Source: Ascoidea tarda (nom. inval.)
Taxonomy: Eukaryota > Ascomycota > Saccharomycetes > Ascoideales > Ascoideaceae
Direction: 5' to 3'
Length of the DNA: 32,501 bases
Assembly (NCBI GenBank): GCA_030560485.1
Contig: JAKTTS010000128.1
Location: 1-32,501 of the forward strand
Shown: piece by piece, positions 1-8,694 of the stretch
Position numbering within the stretch: the first letter of the stretch is position 1
Layout of the letters: each line of letters starts with the position of its first letter
Made by a program: the position numbers and the translations under genes
Notes under the pieces: generated by a model
Seen by the model: only the letters and a program-made list of their open reading frames with translations
The model's database searches: none
Told to the model about the DNA's origin: nothing

Positions 1-233
1 ATAACCACCTGTATGGGGCTTAGTTTCACCTGAAATATGATGAAATTACATGGTGAAGAAGTAAAAAAGTAGAAAAAAAGAAGTTAAAAAATTTAATTTA
101 AACCAGTCTAGTTTATTAATATGCCAGTTTAAATGTGTAAACAAAACAATAAATAAGATAAGATGTCAGTATATCGATATACTAACGTGTTAAGATAGTG
201 AAATAATAAGATAGTAAGATAATAAAAAAGTAA
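1..233. other. AT-rich 3' flank of MCA1
   Basis: No ORF or RNA gene is visible. The stretch lies downstream of the MCA1 stop codon on the minus strand, so it probably holds that gene's 3' UTR and polyadenylation signals. It is A/T-rich with short TAAGATAG-type repeats near 190-225. Confidence 0.5.
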
Positions 234-1445
234 TCAAAATGAAAATTTGAGAGAGACATCAATTGGATGACTGGCACTCAACTGGGGCTTTTGACTATAT
301 TCACCCTCAAGGATTTGTCTTGTGTTTTTTAATAAACTGAGATATGATTGTTGTTTGCCACTATTCATGACTTTCATAAAAGCATAGGACATTGCACCAG
401 TAGCTTCACCACCGATGCTTGCATCGGCACTTGTTTGGTCATCTTTGCAACCACTCAACATGATGACATCTGCTGGCGAGGTTTTGGTTTTCTTTGTTTT
501 CTCGTGGGCTTCATCGTTTGAGCCATTCATAAAGACCTTAACAGCACCAAAGATAGATCTCATAGCAGAGGTGGTATCTCCAGCCATATAGGACTGGACA
601 GCTTCCAAGAGTCCCTGTCCAGCTTCTTCAGCCAAATTTGGCTCCTTGAGCAATCCCTTGGTTGAGTAAGTGTATGGCAAATCCAATGCTGAACCTGAGT
701 GGCAACAATCGAACAATGCAGTCAATCTGCAACCTTCGGGTAATGGTTTAACCATTGTATGGTGGAGAACATCATCAACTATCATTCCACTTTCTTCATA
801 ATCCAATGGAACAATGGCTTCATCACATCCATCAACTTCGTCACCATCTGTGTCTTCTTGTTGGGTTCCATGGCCAGAGAAATGGAAAAACAATGAATCG
901 TTGGAAGATGCACCACTGACTAACCAACCCATTGCATCCAATATGTTTTGTTTTATTGGAATAGCTCTGGGGTTGGTTTGATCATCAGTCAATATAACCA
1001 TGTTTTCTTCCGAGTAGCCATTTCTTAAGAGAAACTCTTTGACATTTTGAACATCGTTAATACAACCGTTTAGTTGGGCCTTTGAACCAGTATAATTAAT
1101 ACCAATCAACAAGGCCTTTTTATTGCCAGAACAGTCAGAGTATCTGTAATTGTAGCCATCGACGCTGGAATCAAAGGCTCTTTCACCCTGGTCGGGTGAT
1201 TCAGCATCAGAAGCTTCTTCAAAGTCGTATTCTATGTCGCGTTTGGCCTGGTTGTTGTATCCGTAGCCATTGTGACCATAACCATCGTATTGGCCTTCTT
1301 CTTGTTGTGGAGGAGGATAGCCACTGTAGCCATTGTAGCCGCCATAAGCACCATATCCACCATATCCAGGTTGGGGAGGACCTTGGTAACCGCCATAATG
1401 GCCGTAACTGTCGTTGGGAGGATAGCCTGGGTATCTGTCGTACAT
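234..1445 (-). CDS. MCA1: Metacaspase (type I), MCA1/YCA1 orthologue
   Basis: Caspase-fold cysteine protease of the cytosol that cleaves after Arg/Lys. In yeast it is linked to clearance of protein aggregates and to cell death. From the start chosen here (403 aa), the first ~70 residues are a Gly/Tyr/Pro/Gln-rich prion-like prodomain with GYGGY-type repeats. The p20-like domain follows, with the catalytic His in HFSGHG (about residue 192) and the catalytic Cys in DCCHSGS (about residue 248). Their 56-residue spacing equals that of S. cerevisiae H220/C276. The acidic DTDGDEVDG segment after the His is also typical. An in-frame ATG at 1511 would add 22 very hydrophobic residues. I prefer 1445 because a TATATATA at 1546-1553 lies 101 bp upstream of it, a normal yeast spacing, but only 35 bp from 1511. 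The gene is divergent from RIO1. Family identity is near certain; the start is likely. Confidence 0.95.
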   Translation of the reverse strand: MYDRYPGYPPNDSYGHYGGYQGPPQPGYGGYGAYGGYNGYSGYPPPQQEEGQYDGYGHNGYGYNNQAKRDIEYDFEEASDAESPDQGERAFDSSVDGYNYRYSDCSGNKKALLIGINYTGSKAQLNGCINDVQNVKEFLLRNGYSEENMVILTDDQTNPRAIPIKQNILDAMGWLVSGASSNDSLFFHFSGHGTQQEDTDGDEVDGCDEAIVPLDYEESGMIVDDVLHHTMVKPLPEGCRLTALFDCCHSGSALDLPYTYSTKGLLKEPNLAEEAGQGLLEAVQSYMAGDTTSAMRSIFGAVKVFMNGSNDEAHEKTKKTKTSPADVIMLSGCKDDQTSADASIGGEATGAMSYAFMKVMNSGKQQSYLSLLKNTRQILEGEYSQKPQLSASHPIDVSLKFSF

Positions 1446-1934
1446 GTCTGTCAAAAGGTTGGGGTGAGTGAGAATCAAGAAGAAAGAGAAGAAGAAGCAG
1501 ACCCAGAACACAGGATGTGTTTTCCTACAGAGAAAAGGGATTTCCTATATATACCACCACAGTGCCATTCTTCAATCTCTCTGCTTCCAGCTCAACAATG
1601 GCTTATGGTTTCTCTGGCACTGGTTGGTCTCATGCTCCTCGCTCTTTGCACGCTCTTACACGTCTCCCAAGAACACCGCCGCTTTGCACTGCACTGACAC
1701 GCACAACTGCGCCCAGTCCTGACTGGTACTACAGGGCTTTTGGGTTGTAAGAACCATTGTACTGGTCACAGGCTGGTCTGCACAATGACGTTATGTATGT
1801 GTATGAGGCATATTTGCACGTTTGAAAGCTTTTGGGACATAATCACGAGCACGAATTTTTCACTCAGCAAAAAATTGCACTGAAAAATTATTATATCCAC
1901 CACCCAGCTAAAGAACCGAAATAGCTCTTAAGAT
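1446..1934. promoter_or_regulatory. Divergent MCA1/RIO1 promoter region
   Basis: This 489-bp region separates two divergent starts and is less AT-rich than the window as a whole (about 1560-1800). On the MCA1 side there is a TATATATA at 1546-1553. On the RIO1 side two copies resembling the ribosomal RNA processing element (consensus TGAAAAATTTT) occur close to the start: AATTTTTCA at 1854-1862 (reverse) and TGAAAAATT at 1881-1889 (forward). That motif is known upstream of yeast ribosome-biogenesis genes, which fits RIO1. Motif assignment is by eye. Confidence 0.6.
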
Positions 1935-3731
1935 ATGCCACAGTCCAATATATCCTCCTCTAGCGACGAGGCTGCTATCATTGAAAAAATCAACCGTTTG
2001 AACTTTGAAGATTTGCAGAGTTGTGGTGCTCCTGATGACAATTATTTTGACTATTCTGACGATTCTGACTTTGAGGGCCATTCTGATCCACACCGAGAAG
2101 AAGATATAAATGGAGCTCATTTGCATGATCACAAAAATGTTTTCGCCTCTGAAAAGGGCGATATCTTGCAAAAGTACTCCGTATCAACTGATTCTCAGGT
2201 CAAAACTCCCAAAACATTAAAGGATAAATCACAAAGAGCAACAATCCAAACCGTTTTGGATCCAAGAACCTTTAAAGCTTTAGCTAAATACATTGGCAAT
2301 GGAACTTTAACCAGGATCAATGGTTGCATCTCAACCGGTAAAGAAGCAAACATATATTATGCAACCAAAGATGAAGAACCTGAACCTGAACTTGAAGAAC
2401 CAAAAAACAATATAGAAATTCAAAATGGCTCATCAGAAAACAATTTGGAAAACCAAAATCCTTCAAAGACATCTGATCCTTCAAAAAAAACAATTGTGAA
2501 GCACTACGCAATTAAAATCTATAAAACTTCCATTTTGGTATTTAAAGATAGAGAAAGATATGTCAGTGGGGAATTTAGATTTAAAAATTTCAATCAATCC
2601 AATCCAAGGAAAATGATTAAAATTTGGGCCGAAAAGGAATTTAGAAATTTAAAAAGATTAATCCTAAATAACATTTATTGTCCAAAGCCACTTGAAGTTA
2701 AGAACAATATCCTTATAATGGATCTATTATCTGAACATGATGACGGCTGGCCCTCTCCCAAATTAAAAGACTTTAATTTTATTGATAACTTTCAAATTAA
2801 TTTTTTTTACTTTAAAGTTTTAATCATATTAAGAAAATTATACCAAAACTGTAGATTAATTCATGCTGATTTATCCGAATACAATATAATAATTCATCGT
2901 TCAAAGATTTATATAATTGATGTCTCTCAATCAGTTGAGCCAAATCACCCAATGAGTTTAGATTTCTTAAGAATGGATATTAAAAACATCAATGACTTTT
3001 TTCAATCAAAAAAGAAAATTGACATAATAATGGAGAAGAATATATTTGAGTTTATAATTGAAGATTTAAACGACCTAATTATAAAATACCAGTCTAATGA
3101 AAATACTAATGATAATCATATTAATACCTATAATAATCAGTTCCAAACCAATTTTAATGACATTGATGATCTTGAAATTGATAATAACAATGATGATAAA
3201 AATGACAGAATACTATTGGAAATTTTAACTAAATTGCCTCTTAAACTAACTGATGAAGATAAATTAAATGATGAGGTCTTTAGATCTACTCATTTAATTA
3301 CAACTTTACACGCTTTACAAGAAGATGACGATTTTGCTGACTTCGAAAACGGAAAATTGACAACTTTTAAATCTTTAATTTCAAAAAACCCTCATCCAAG
3401 CAAATCCGCTGAAAAAGATTTGAACGAAACTTTAACGAATAAAGATAGTAAAAAATATAATTTTAATGAGGACAATAATACTGACAGCCAAAATGATAGA
3501 AATAAAATCAACAATCTTACCGAAGATGTAGAAACTGAATCAGATGACTCAGAAGCCAAGGAAGATGAATGGGAAGAAAGAAATGTGCTCTTGAAAGGAA
3601 AAAAATTCGAAGATAAAGATGCTAAAAAATCTCGCAAAAAAGAAGCTAAAGAAAAAGCCAAAGAGAAAAGGAAAACTAAAATGAAAAAATATGATAAAAA
3701 AAGAGCCATAAAGAAAACCCAAAAGAAATAG
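1935..3731 (+). CDS. RIO1: RIO1 atypical protein kinase/ATPase (40S maturation)
   Basis: RIO1 acts in the cytoplasm in late pre-40S maturation (20S to 18S rRNA processing and factor release) and also in the nucleus in cell-cycle control. The 598-aa protein has an acidic N terminus and the RIO P-loop STGKEAN at 133-139. The ATP-binding Lys is K194 in AIKIYKTS, followed by the strongly conserved FKDRERYVSGEFRF block. The catalytic HADLSEYN has D312, and IIDVSQSVEP has the metal-binding D329, 17 residues later as in the S. cerevisiae enzyme. All key residues are present. The C-terminal ~60 residues are Lys/Arg-rich (KGKKFEDKDAKK and after), matching the basic tail of RIO1. It is longer than the S. 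cerevisiae protein (484 aa) because of an Asn/Glu/Ser-rich insert at about 146-185, between the P-loop strand and the Lys, and an Asn/Asp-rich linker after ~380. It is divergent from MCA1 with RRPE-like promoter motifs. Confidence 0.97.
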   Translation: MPQSNISSSSDEAAIIEKINRLNFEDLQSCGAPDDNYFDYSDDSDFEGHSDPHREEDINGAHLHDHKNVFASEKGDILQKYSVSTDSQVKTPKTLKDKSQRATIQTVLDPRTFKALAKYIGNGTLTRINGCISTGKEANIYYATKDEEPEPELEEPKNNIEIQNGSSENNLENQNPSKTSDPSKKTIVKHYAIKIYKTSILVFKDRERYVSGEFRFKNFNQSNPRKMIKIWAEKEFRNLKRLILNNIYCPKPLEVKNNILIMDLLSEHDDGWPSPKLKDFNFIDNFQINFFYFKVLIILRKLYQNCRLIHADLSEYNIIIHRSKIYIIDVSQSVEPNHPMSLDFLRMDIKNINDFFQSKKKIDIIMEKNIFEFIIEDLNDLIIKYQSNENTNDNHINTYNNQFQTNFNDIDDLEIDNNNDDKNDRILLEILTKLPLKLTDEDKLNDEVFRSTHLITTLHALQEDDDFADFENGKLTTFKSLISKNPHPSKSAEKDLNETLTNKDSKKYNFNEDNNTDSQNDRNKINNLTEDVETESDDSEAKEDEWEERNVLLKGKKFEDKDAKKSRKKEAKEKAKEKRKTKMKKYDKKRAIKKTQKK

Positions 3732-4089
3732 ACTCAAAACAAATTCTAATCTTGTATTTATGAATATATATTGCCCTCTTTTTTTTATCTCACAAGCTTC
3801 CAACTCAAAACCGTTCTGTTCCTGTTATCGATTTGACACATGCTCATATATGTTTTGTACTGCTATGTTATGCACAGATGATGTCATCAAATGTGTCTCA
3901 AAACTAAGATTAGAAACTCAATTCCCAGTCTGATTCAACAATAATTCAAGATTGTTTGAAACAGTACAATAGTTTATTTGCTTCTGTGTATTGGAGTACG
4001 AGATTTGCTTATAAAAAGAACAACTTTTTTTGGCTATTTGTCTTTGACATCTTGTCTTTCTCAACTAATATCCACATTTCATTATAAAA
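3732..4089. promoter_or_regulatory. RIO1 3' flank and promoter of the 121-aa gene
   Basis: This is a 358-bp tandem intergenic gap. Its T-rich left part follows the RIO1 stop. A TATAAAAA at 4010-4017 sits 73-80 bp before the ATG at 4090 and is a good TATA box. No RNA gene was recognised; a weak box C/D-like arrangement at 3879-3935 was rejected. Confidence 0.5.
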
Positions 4090-4455
4090 ATGTCACACCA
4101 AAAATCTGATGAGGGAGATCTAGATAATTTCGATGGTAAAATTTATAAAGATTTATTAGGATTTAAAGATTTTTTGTTATCTTGGGCATGCAAGTTTAAA
4201 GAAGATGGGAAGACTGTACAGGATTATATAAATAGGCTAAATAATATCAGCTATGACTTAGAATATTTTGGTAATAAATTGAGATATAATGGCGAACATA
4301 TAATAAATGATACAAGAAAATTAGGAACTGATGAAGAACAAATATATTTTACTGAAGCTGAACTAGAAAATCCTGCCAATGAAATTGAAGAGTATGATAA
4401 AGTAGTCGATGTACATGCTAATAAAACCAACAATGATCAATCAAATCAAAATTGA
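4090..4455 (+). CDS. Hypothetical small acidic protein, 121 aa
   Basis: I do not recognise this protein. It is 121 aa, has no signal peptide or membrane segment, and is predicted to be mostly helical. An N-terminal acidic stretch (DEGDLDNFDG) is followed by an amphipathic helix-like segment (about 19-60, with FKDFLLSWACKFKEDG). A second polar helical part rich in Asn, Asp and Glu follows, and the tail is disordered and Asn/Gln-rich. The size and helical character would suit a small subunit of a complex, but that is only inference. Support for it being real comes from the TATA box at 4010-4017, an A-rich context just before the ATG, and its tandem position between two genes on the same strand. 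It is also far longer than expected by chance in such AT-rich DNA. No intron signals were seen. Confidence 0.75.
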   Translation: MSHQKSDEGDLDNFDGKIYKDLLGFKDFLLSWACKFKEDGKTVQDYINRLNNISYDLEYFGNKLRYNGEHIINDTRKLGTDEEQIYFTEAELENPANEIEEYDKVVDVHANKTNNDQSNQN

Positions 4456-4948
4456 TCAAAACTAATCAAAATTTTGCTGTCTTATCTTGTTTGTAAATTA
4501 AATCTACAAGTAATGCGAATGGACTATATCTTTCAAGTTAAATGATTAGCATTGTTTCCCAAGATTTGCTGAAGAATTATTTAAACAATAACCAAAATAA
4601 TTTATCTGACAATAGTTGCCTATTCTTTCTTTTTCACTTTCAATGTGTTTCTCTAAACCCCATATTTTGGAAGTTTGAGGACCCTCCTGTTTACTCAAAT
4701 TTTTCAAAAACCCCAAAATCCTCAACAGCCTACCGCTTTAAGGCCCGCATCATTAGGCATAATTGAACAGCAATAACGAACACAATCCGATTTGTTCCCG
4801 TTTCGTTAATTTATTTATAATCATTTCAATACGATTTAATTATTACCAGTTTGGGCACCGACATTTTTTTAGTGTCTTGAACTATTATAAAAGTCTTTGA
4901 ATTTTTAGAGACAACAGAAAACCCCCTTTTTTTACCGATATTAAAAAA
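4456..4948. promoter_or_regulatory. Intergenic region with HNT3 TATA box
   Basis: This 493-bp gap separates the 121-aa gene from HNT3. TATAAAAG at 4886-4893 lies 56 bp before the HNT3 ATG. A 74-codon ORF at 4542-4766 has no recognisable features and is treated as chance. Nothing else was seen. Confidence 0.5.
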
Positions 4949-5626
4949 ATGAAATCGAATAACAGCTTTAGATCAGCTTTGAGTTGTTATATAACACATC
5001 CAGAAAAATATCCAAACGATATTTTATATTATGATTCAGATTTTACAGTAGTGTACGATAAATATCCAAAAGCTCAAGTTCATTTACTAGTTTTACCAAG
5101 AGACCTGATGAAAACAACTCAGTCACCATTTTTAGTATTCAATTATAAAAACGATCCTGATAAGGTTTTTCAAAATCAGTTACTACTTTGCATTGAAAAA
5201 ACAAAACCAATTGCAATTCAACAGTTAGTTATAAAATTTCCATTTCTAATTAAGCAATCTCTAAATTTTGACGAATACTTTAAAGTTGGTTTTCATGCAA
5301 TTCCTTCCTTAAGCAATTTGCACGTTCATGTAATTTCAAAGGATAATTTAAGTGAAAGATTGAAAACAAAAAAACATTATATTTCATTTAACTCTCCGTT
5401 TTTATTAAATTTATACGATTTGATAAAGAATGATGCACTTAATCAAAGGGGCATTAACTCCGACGAATTTTTCAATATTGCGAAAGAAATGAAAAAAATA
5501 ATAAAACAAGATATGAAATGTTGGAAATGTGGTTTAAATTTTAGTAATGATTTCAAAAAATTAAAGGATCATTTGGTAATAGAAGCTAATGCTATCTATA
5601 AAGATAGACAGGAAATTAAATCATAG
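4949..5626 (+). CDS. HNT3: Aprataxin-type DNA 5'-adenylate hydrolase, HNT3
   Basis: Aprataxin is a nuclear repair enzyme that removes the AMP left on DNA 5' ends by abortive ligation. The 225-aa protein (S. cerevisiae Hnt3 is 217 aa) starts with the HIT-fold segment VHLLVLPRD (44-52). It then has the diagnostic block GFHAIPSLSNLHVHVISKD (114-132), with H125 as the expected nucleophile and H127. The first His of the His-x-His-x-His motif in human aprataxin is Asn (N123) here. The KKHYISFNSPF block (141-151) matches the aprataxin KKHWNSFNT region. The C-terminal zinc finger uses C191, C194 and H208, then E212 where the human protein has His. This is the C2HE type described for the S. pombe enzyme. 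The FHA domain of animal aprataxin is absent, as in other yeasts. It is convergent with the TRE gene, a neighbour also in S. cerevisiae. Confidence 0.93.
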   Translation: MKSNNSFRSALSCYITHPEKYPNDILYYDSDFTVVYDKYPKAQVHLLVLPRDLMKTTQSPFLVFNYKNDPDKVFQNQLLLCIEKTKPIAIQQLVIKFPFLIKQSLNFDEYFKVGFHAIPSLSNLHVHVISKDNLSERLKTKKHYISFNSPFLLNLYDLIKNDALNQRGINSDEFFNIAKEMKKIIKQDMKCWKCGLNFSNDFKKLKDHLVIEANAIYKDRQEIKS

Positions 5627-5940
5627 CATTAAGAACGTTTTTAAGTTGTATTTTTTATACTTGCCTAAAATTCCTTTTTTTTTCGCACTATTTTTAAAAA
5701 CTTGCACCTATAATATTTTGTAGATAATTATCATAGAGCTAAATGAATTTTAAAATTAAACGTAAAAAAATTGAAATAAAATATAAAAAATTATAATCAA
5801 AATAATTAAAAAAAAAGTTATGAAGAATTAAATTAAAAACAGAATTTTAAACAAAAATGAAATAGAAATTGAAAAACAAAAAGTAGATATCAAAAAATTA
5901 AAATCAACAGTGCGTAACAAAATAGAAAAAAAACTAATTA
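5627..5940. terminator. Convergent 3' region HNT3 / TRE
   Basis: This 314-bp, very AT-rich gap lies between two converging stop codons and is likely to hold polyadenylation signals for both genes. No ORF or RNA gene was seen. Confidence 0.45.
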
Positions 5941-8694
5941 CTATATGGTAAACTCATTGGTGGCTTCAGTCAATTTTCGAGAAATTTTCTCAACTTCTTT
6001 TTGAGCTGATTCCCAGTTGTAATTGTCAATAGCATCTCTTATTGTTGGAAATGTCCACCATTCATATTCTGTTTCTGGGCTGATATCTGTATTAAATATT
6101 TCTGGTTTATCAGAAGATGGCCCAAACAACAAATTCTTATACCACGGTCTATTAGGATAACCATTATCATCAATTAATTTTTTCTCATAGTTGCATAATT
6201 TTGTATTCCATTTCCATCTATGAATCGACAAAAGGGAAGGCTCTATATTGCCTTCCTGCAAAAGAATTTCGTTCCAGGTTTTTTTCCATATTAAATATTC
6301 TTTACCAAATTTTTTGATCATAGTTAATGCATTTCTTAAAGGATTATAATTTAGAGGAAACTGATCATCAGGCTTATTGTTTTTAGATTTATACTCTTCA
6401 AATAGTTTATGAGTATAAGAGTCGAGGTCTCTTAAATAATCTTCAAGTTTTTGGCCATAATGATTCAAATCCATTGGTATTAATGGATCATCAACTAATT
6501 CAACAATTAAATGTGATAAAATTTCAACCAACTTTCTGTGATATATCATTTGTGGATCAATTTTTAAATCTTCAAAATTTTTGAAATTATCCATACAAGT
6601 ATTTTCAAATATATTGCCATTTTTGCTATTGGTGTATTTAATTTCAATCGATGGAATTCCTGCATAAGATAAAAACGGAACATAATTTTTATACTCTTTT
6701 AAAGAACAAATATTTTCCTTTTTAAAAGAATCTGATATTTTTTTATGAATCTCATTATCATTTCTTTCTTCACTTCTTTTTTGAGAAGCATCTAACTGAT
6801 CAATTTCATCAACTGATTGAAGAACTTCCATTATTAAATTAGAAAAGGCAGGATGAGAAGATATTTTTAAATCTTGACCTCCAATTGCATCACTCAAATC
6901 AATATAAGCATAGATTTCTTTTCTAATTTCTTTCAATCTTGCCTCTACCCATTCGGTTAAACCAGCAAAATTATAATTTGAACCATCGATTGATACAAAA
7001 TAAATTGTTCTTAAAGGTTTCCAACCATAAATTTTAGTCATTTTAGTATAAATTTTGACTAATTCCATTAAAACAGTTGTTCCAGTATTGGGATTGATTG
7101 TCCCAAAACATGAAGAATCTCTTTTGGCACCAATAATGATAGCTTTTTCACTTTGTTCAGACCCAAAAATTTTTCCCACAACATTCCAAAGAGGATGATT
7201 GTCTCTCTTTACAGAGTATGATTTGAAAAAAGCTTGTAAATTTTTTTCGTTTAGATCACCAGTCCAAGTTTCAAAATCATCTAAATTTTTAAATTTTAAA
7301 TTCCAATCTTTCATCTCATCCTTTGATGGATCGATTTTTAGACCATTACCTTTTATTGAAGATAAAAATTTGTGAGCATCAGTTAAGGAGATTGGCATGA
7401 TAGGAATATTTATATTTGAATTTGATTGATCCCAAGATAGTTTCATTGAAGATGAAGTTGTAGCCCAACCAGGAGTTAAAACATCACCAGTAGCATAGTT
7501 TGAATTACTTGCCATTTGCTTGTGAATTAGTTTATTAATGTTTAGATTATTGATTTCATCACTAGATAAGTGACTATAGTTGTTTGGGTCATCAAATAAG
7601 ACAATGGCATCACACCCATTATTTCTAGAGATTTTTAATTTTGAAGATACAGGAATTTTTCCATATTTCATAAAGCAAACAGATTGGGTTGAAGTTCCTA
7701 CATTAATTTTATTTTTATTTAGTAATTGAAAGTCGATCTCACGACCGTAGTTAACATATAGTATTTTACCGGTAACTTGGCCATCAGTGGATAAGTAATT
7801 GAAGGCTTTTTTAGCTAAATCAGGAAAGGCTATTTCTTTGTGGTCTTTATCTTCTTTGCCATTTCCTTTCTTATCACTGCCAGAATTATCTTTATTACCA
7901 GTATTATTTTCATCACTTATTTGTTTGATTTCGTAATCCTCAATTAAGGTAGCTTGATATAGAGTGTCATTAGCATCACTTGATAATAGATTCAAGCTTG
8001 ATTCGTTTGGATAGTTTATAAAAGCTTCAACTTGATTAAACTCCATTGGATTTAAACCATCTTGTTTGAAGATATTATTTATGTACCTTGCTAAAGCCAA
8101 ATCACCTTCGGTACCTGCAACATGAGGAACACTTGATAAATACTCCAAGTTTTCCTGCATTGAATTGATATTTATACTATTCTGTATATGTTCGTACAAC
8201 ACTTTTTTATTCGTGAAATTTCCATCCGATAAATCATAACTTGATGGATATAAACCTGAGGTGACAATTACATATATGATGGCAGATACAAATGCAATGT
8301 AAAGAAGTCTTCTCATTATCAATGGATTACCAATTTTTGACAAGTATGAGTCAAATTTCACAGATAAATACCTGAATAAGCCAACTATTGGGTCCAATAT
8401 TCTTGATACAGGGTTAATTACTTTTGAATTAAAAGAAGAACGAATTACCTGAGATGCATGATTTGCTCTTTCGAGAAGTTGAGTAGAAACTGAAACTGAA
8501 TCAGCAGGAAGTTCTTCAATTTCGAATTGTTCAATATTCAAAGAGTCGCCATCGGATATATTAAAGATATCATCGTCATCGTTATTGTTATTGTTACTAT
8601 TGCCATCAGAGGAGTGAGATGAGCTGGTGAGATGAACTCTTGATTCCTCATAAGTTGGAGGATCTGTGGGAACTTGCTGGTAAGAATGTGCCAT
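5941..8694 (-). CDS. TRE2: Transferrin-receptor-like protein, TRE1/TRE2 type (inactive M28 peptidase fold)
   Basis: In S. cerevisiae Tre1/Tre2 are type II membrane proteins that work with Bsd2 and the ubiquitin ligase Rsp5 to send metal transporters and other membrane proteins to the vacuole. The 917-aa protein has an N-terminal cytosolic tail with a PPTY motif at 12-15 (a PPxY ligand for Rsp5 WW domains), poly-Asn/Asp at ~34-43 and one membrane anchor at about 129-149. The lumenal part follows: a protease-associated region interrupted by a Lys/Asp-rich insert, an M28-like region (GAKRDSSCFGTINPNTG, K524-D526), and a TfR-type dimerisation region at the C terminus. The zinc-binding and catalytic positions of glutamate carboxypeptidase II are lost: the ligand His is K524, the Glu-Glu pair is S572-N573, and IDP has become INP. 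It should not be a peptidase, as for transferrin receptor. The choice of TRE2 over TRE1 rests on linkage to HNT3 and is not firm. Confidence 0.9.
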   Translation of the reverse strand: MAHSYQQVPTDPPTYEESRVHLTSSSHSSDGNSNNNNNDDDDIFNISDGDSLNIEQFEIEELPADSVSVSTQLLERANHASQVIRSSFNSKVINPVSRILDPIVGLFRYLSVKFDSYLSKIGNPLIMRRLLYIAFVSAIIYVIVTSGLYPSSYDLSDGNFTNKKVLYEHIQNSININSMQENLEYLSSVPHVAGTEGDLALARYINNIFKQDGLNPMEFNQVEAFINYPNESSLNLLSSDANDTLYQATLIEDYEIKQISDENNTGNKDNSGSDKKGNGKEDKDHKEIAFPDLAKKAFNYLSTDGQVTGKILYVNYGREIDFQLLNKNKINVGTSTQSVCFMKYGKIPVSSKLKISRNNGCDAIVLFDDPNNYSHLSSDEINNLNINKLIHKQMASNSNYATGDVLTPGWATTSSSMKLSWDQSNSNINIPIMPISLTDAHKFLSSIKGNGLKIDPSKDEMKDWNLKFKNLDDFETWTGDLNEKNLQAFFKSYSVKRDNHPLWNVVGKIFGSEQSEKAIIIGAKRDSSCFGTINPNTGTTVLMELVKIYTKMTKIYGWKPLRTIYFVSIDGSNYNFAGLTEWVEARLKEIRKEIYAYIDLSDAIGGQDLKISSHPAFSNLIMEVLQSVDEIDQLDASQKRSEERNDNEIHKKISDSFKKENICSLKEYKNYVPFLSYAGIPSIEIKYTNSKNGNIFENTCMDNFKNFEDLKIDPQMIYHRKLVEILSHLIVELVDDPLIPMDLNHYGQKLEDYLRDLDSYTHKLFEEYKSKNNKPDDQFPLNYNPLRNALTMIKKFGKEYLIWKKTWNEILLQEGNIEPSLLSIHRWKWNTKLCNYEKKLIDDNGYPNRPWYKNLLFGPSSDKPEIFNTDISPETEYEWWTFPTIRDAIDNYNWESAQKEVEKISRKLTEATNEFTI

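Noticed and set aside
3879-3935. ATGATG...CTGA spacing like a box C/D snoRNA, and a 15-mer TCATCAAATGTGTCT shared with 18011-18025
   Set aside because: No terminal stem is formed and box C is imperfect. One shared 15-mer in 32 kb of biased DNA is within chance.
4542-4766. 74-codon ORF between the 121-aa gene and HNT3
   Set aside because: No conserved feature, no TATA box or leader, and it ends near the HNT3 promoter; consistent with chance.
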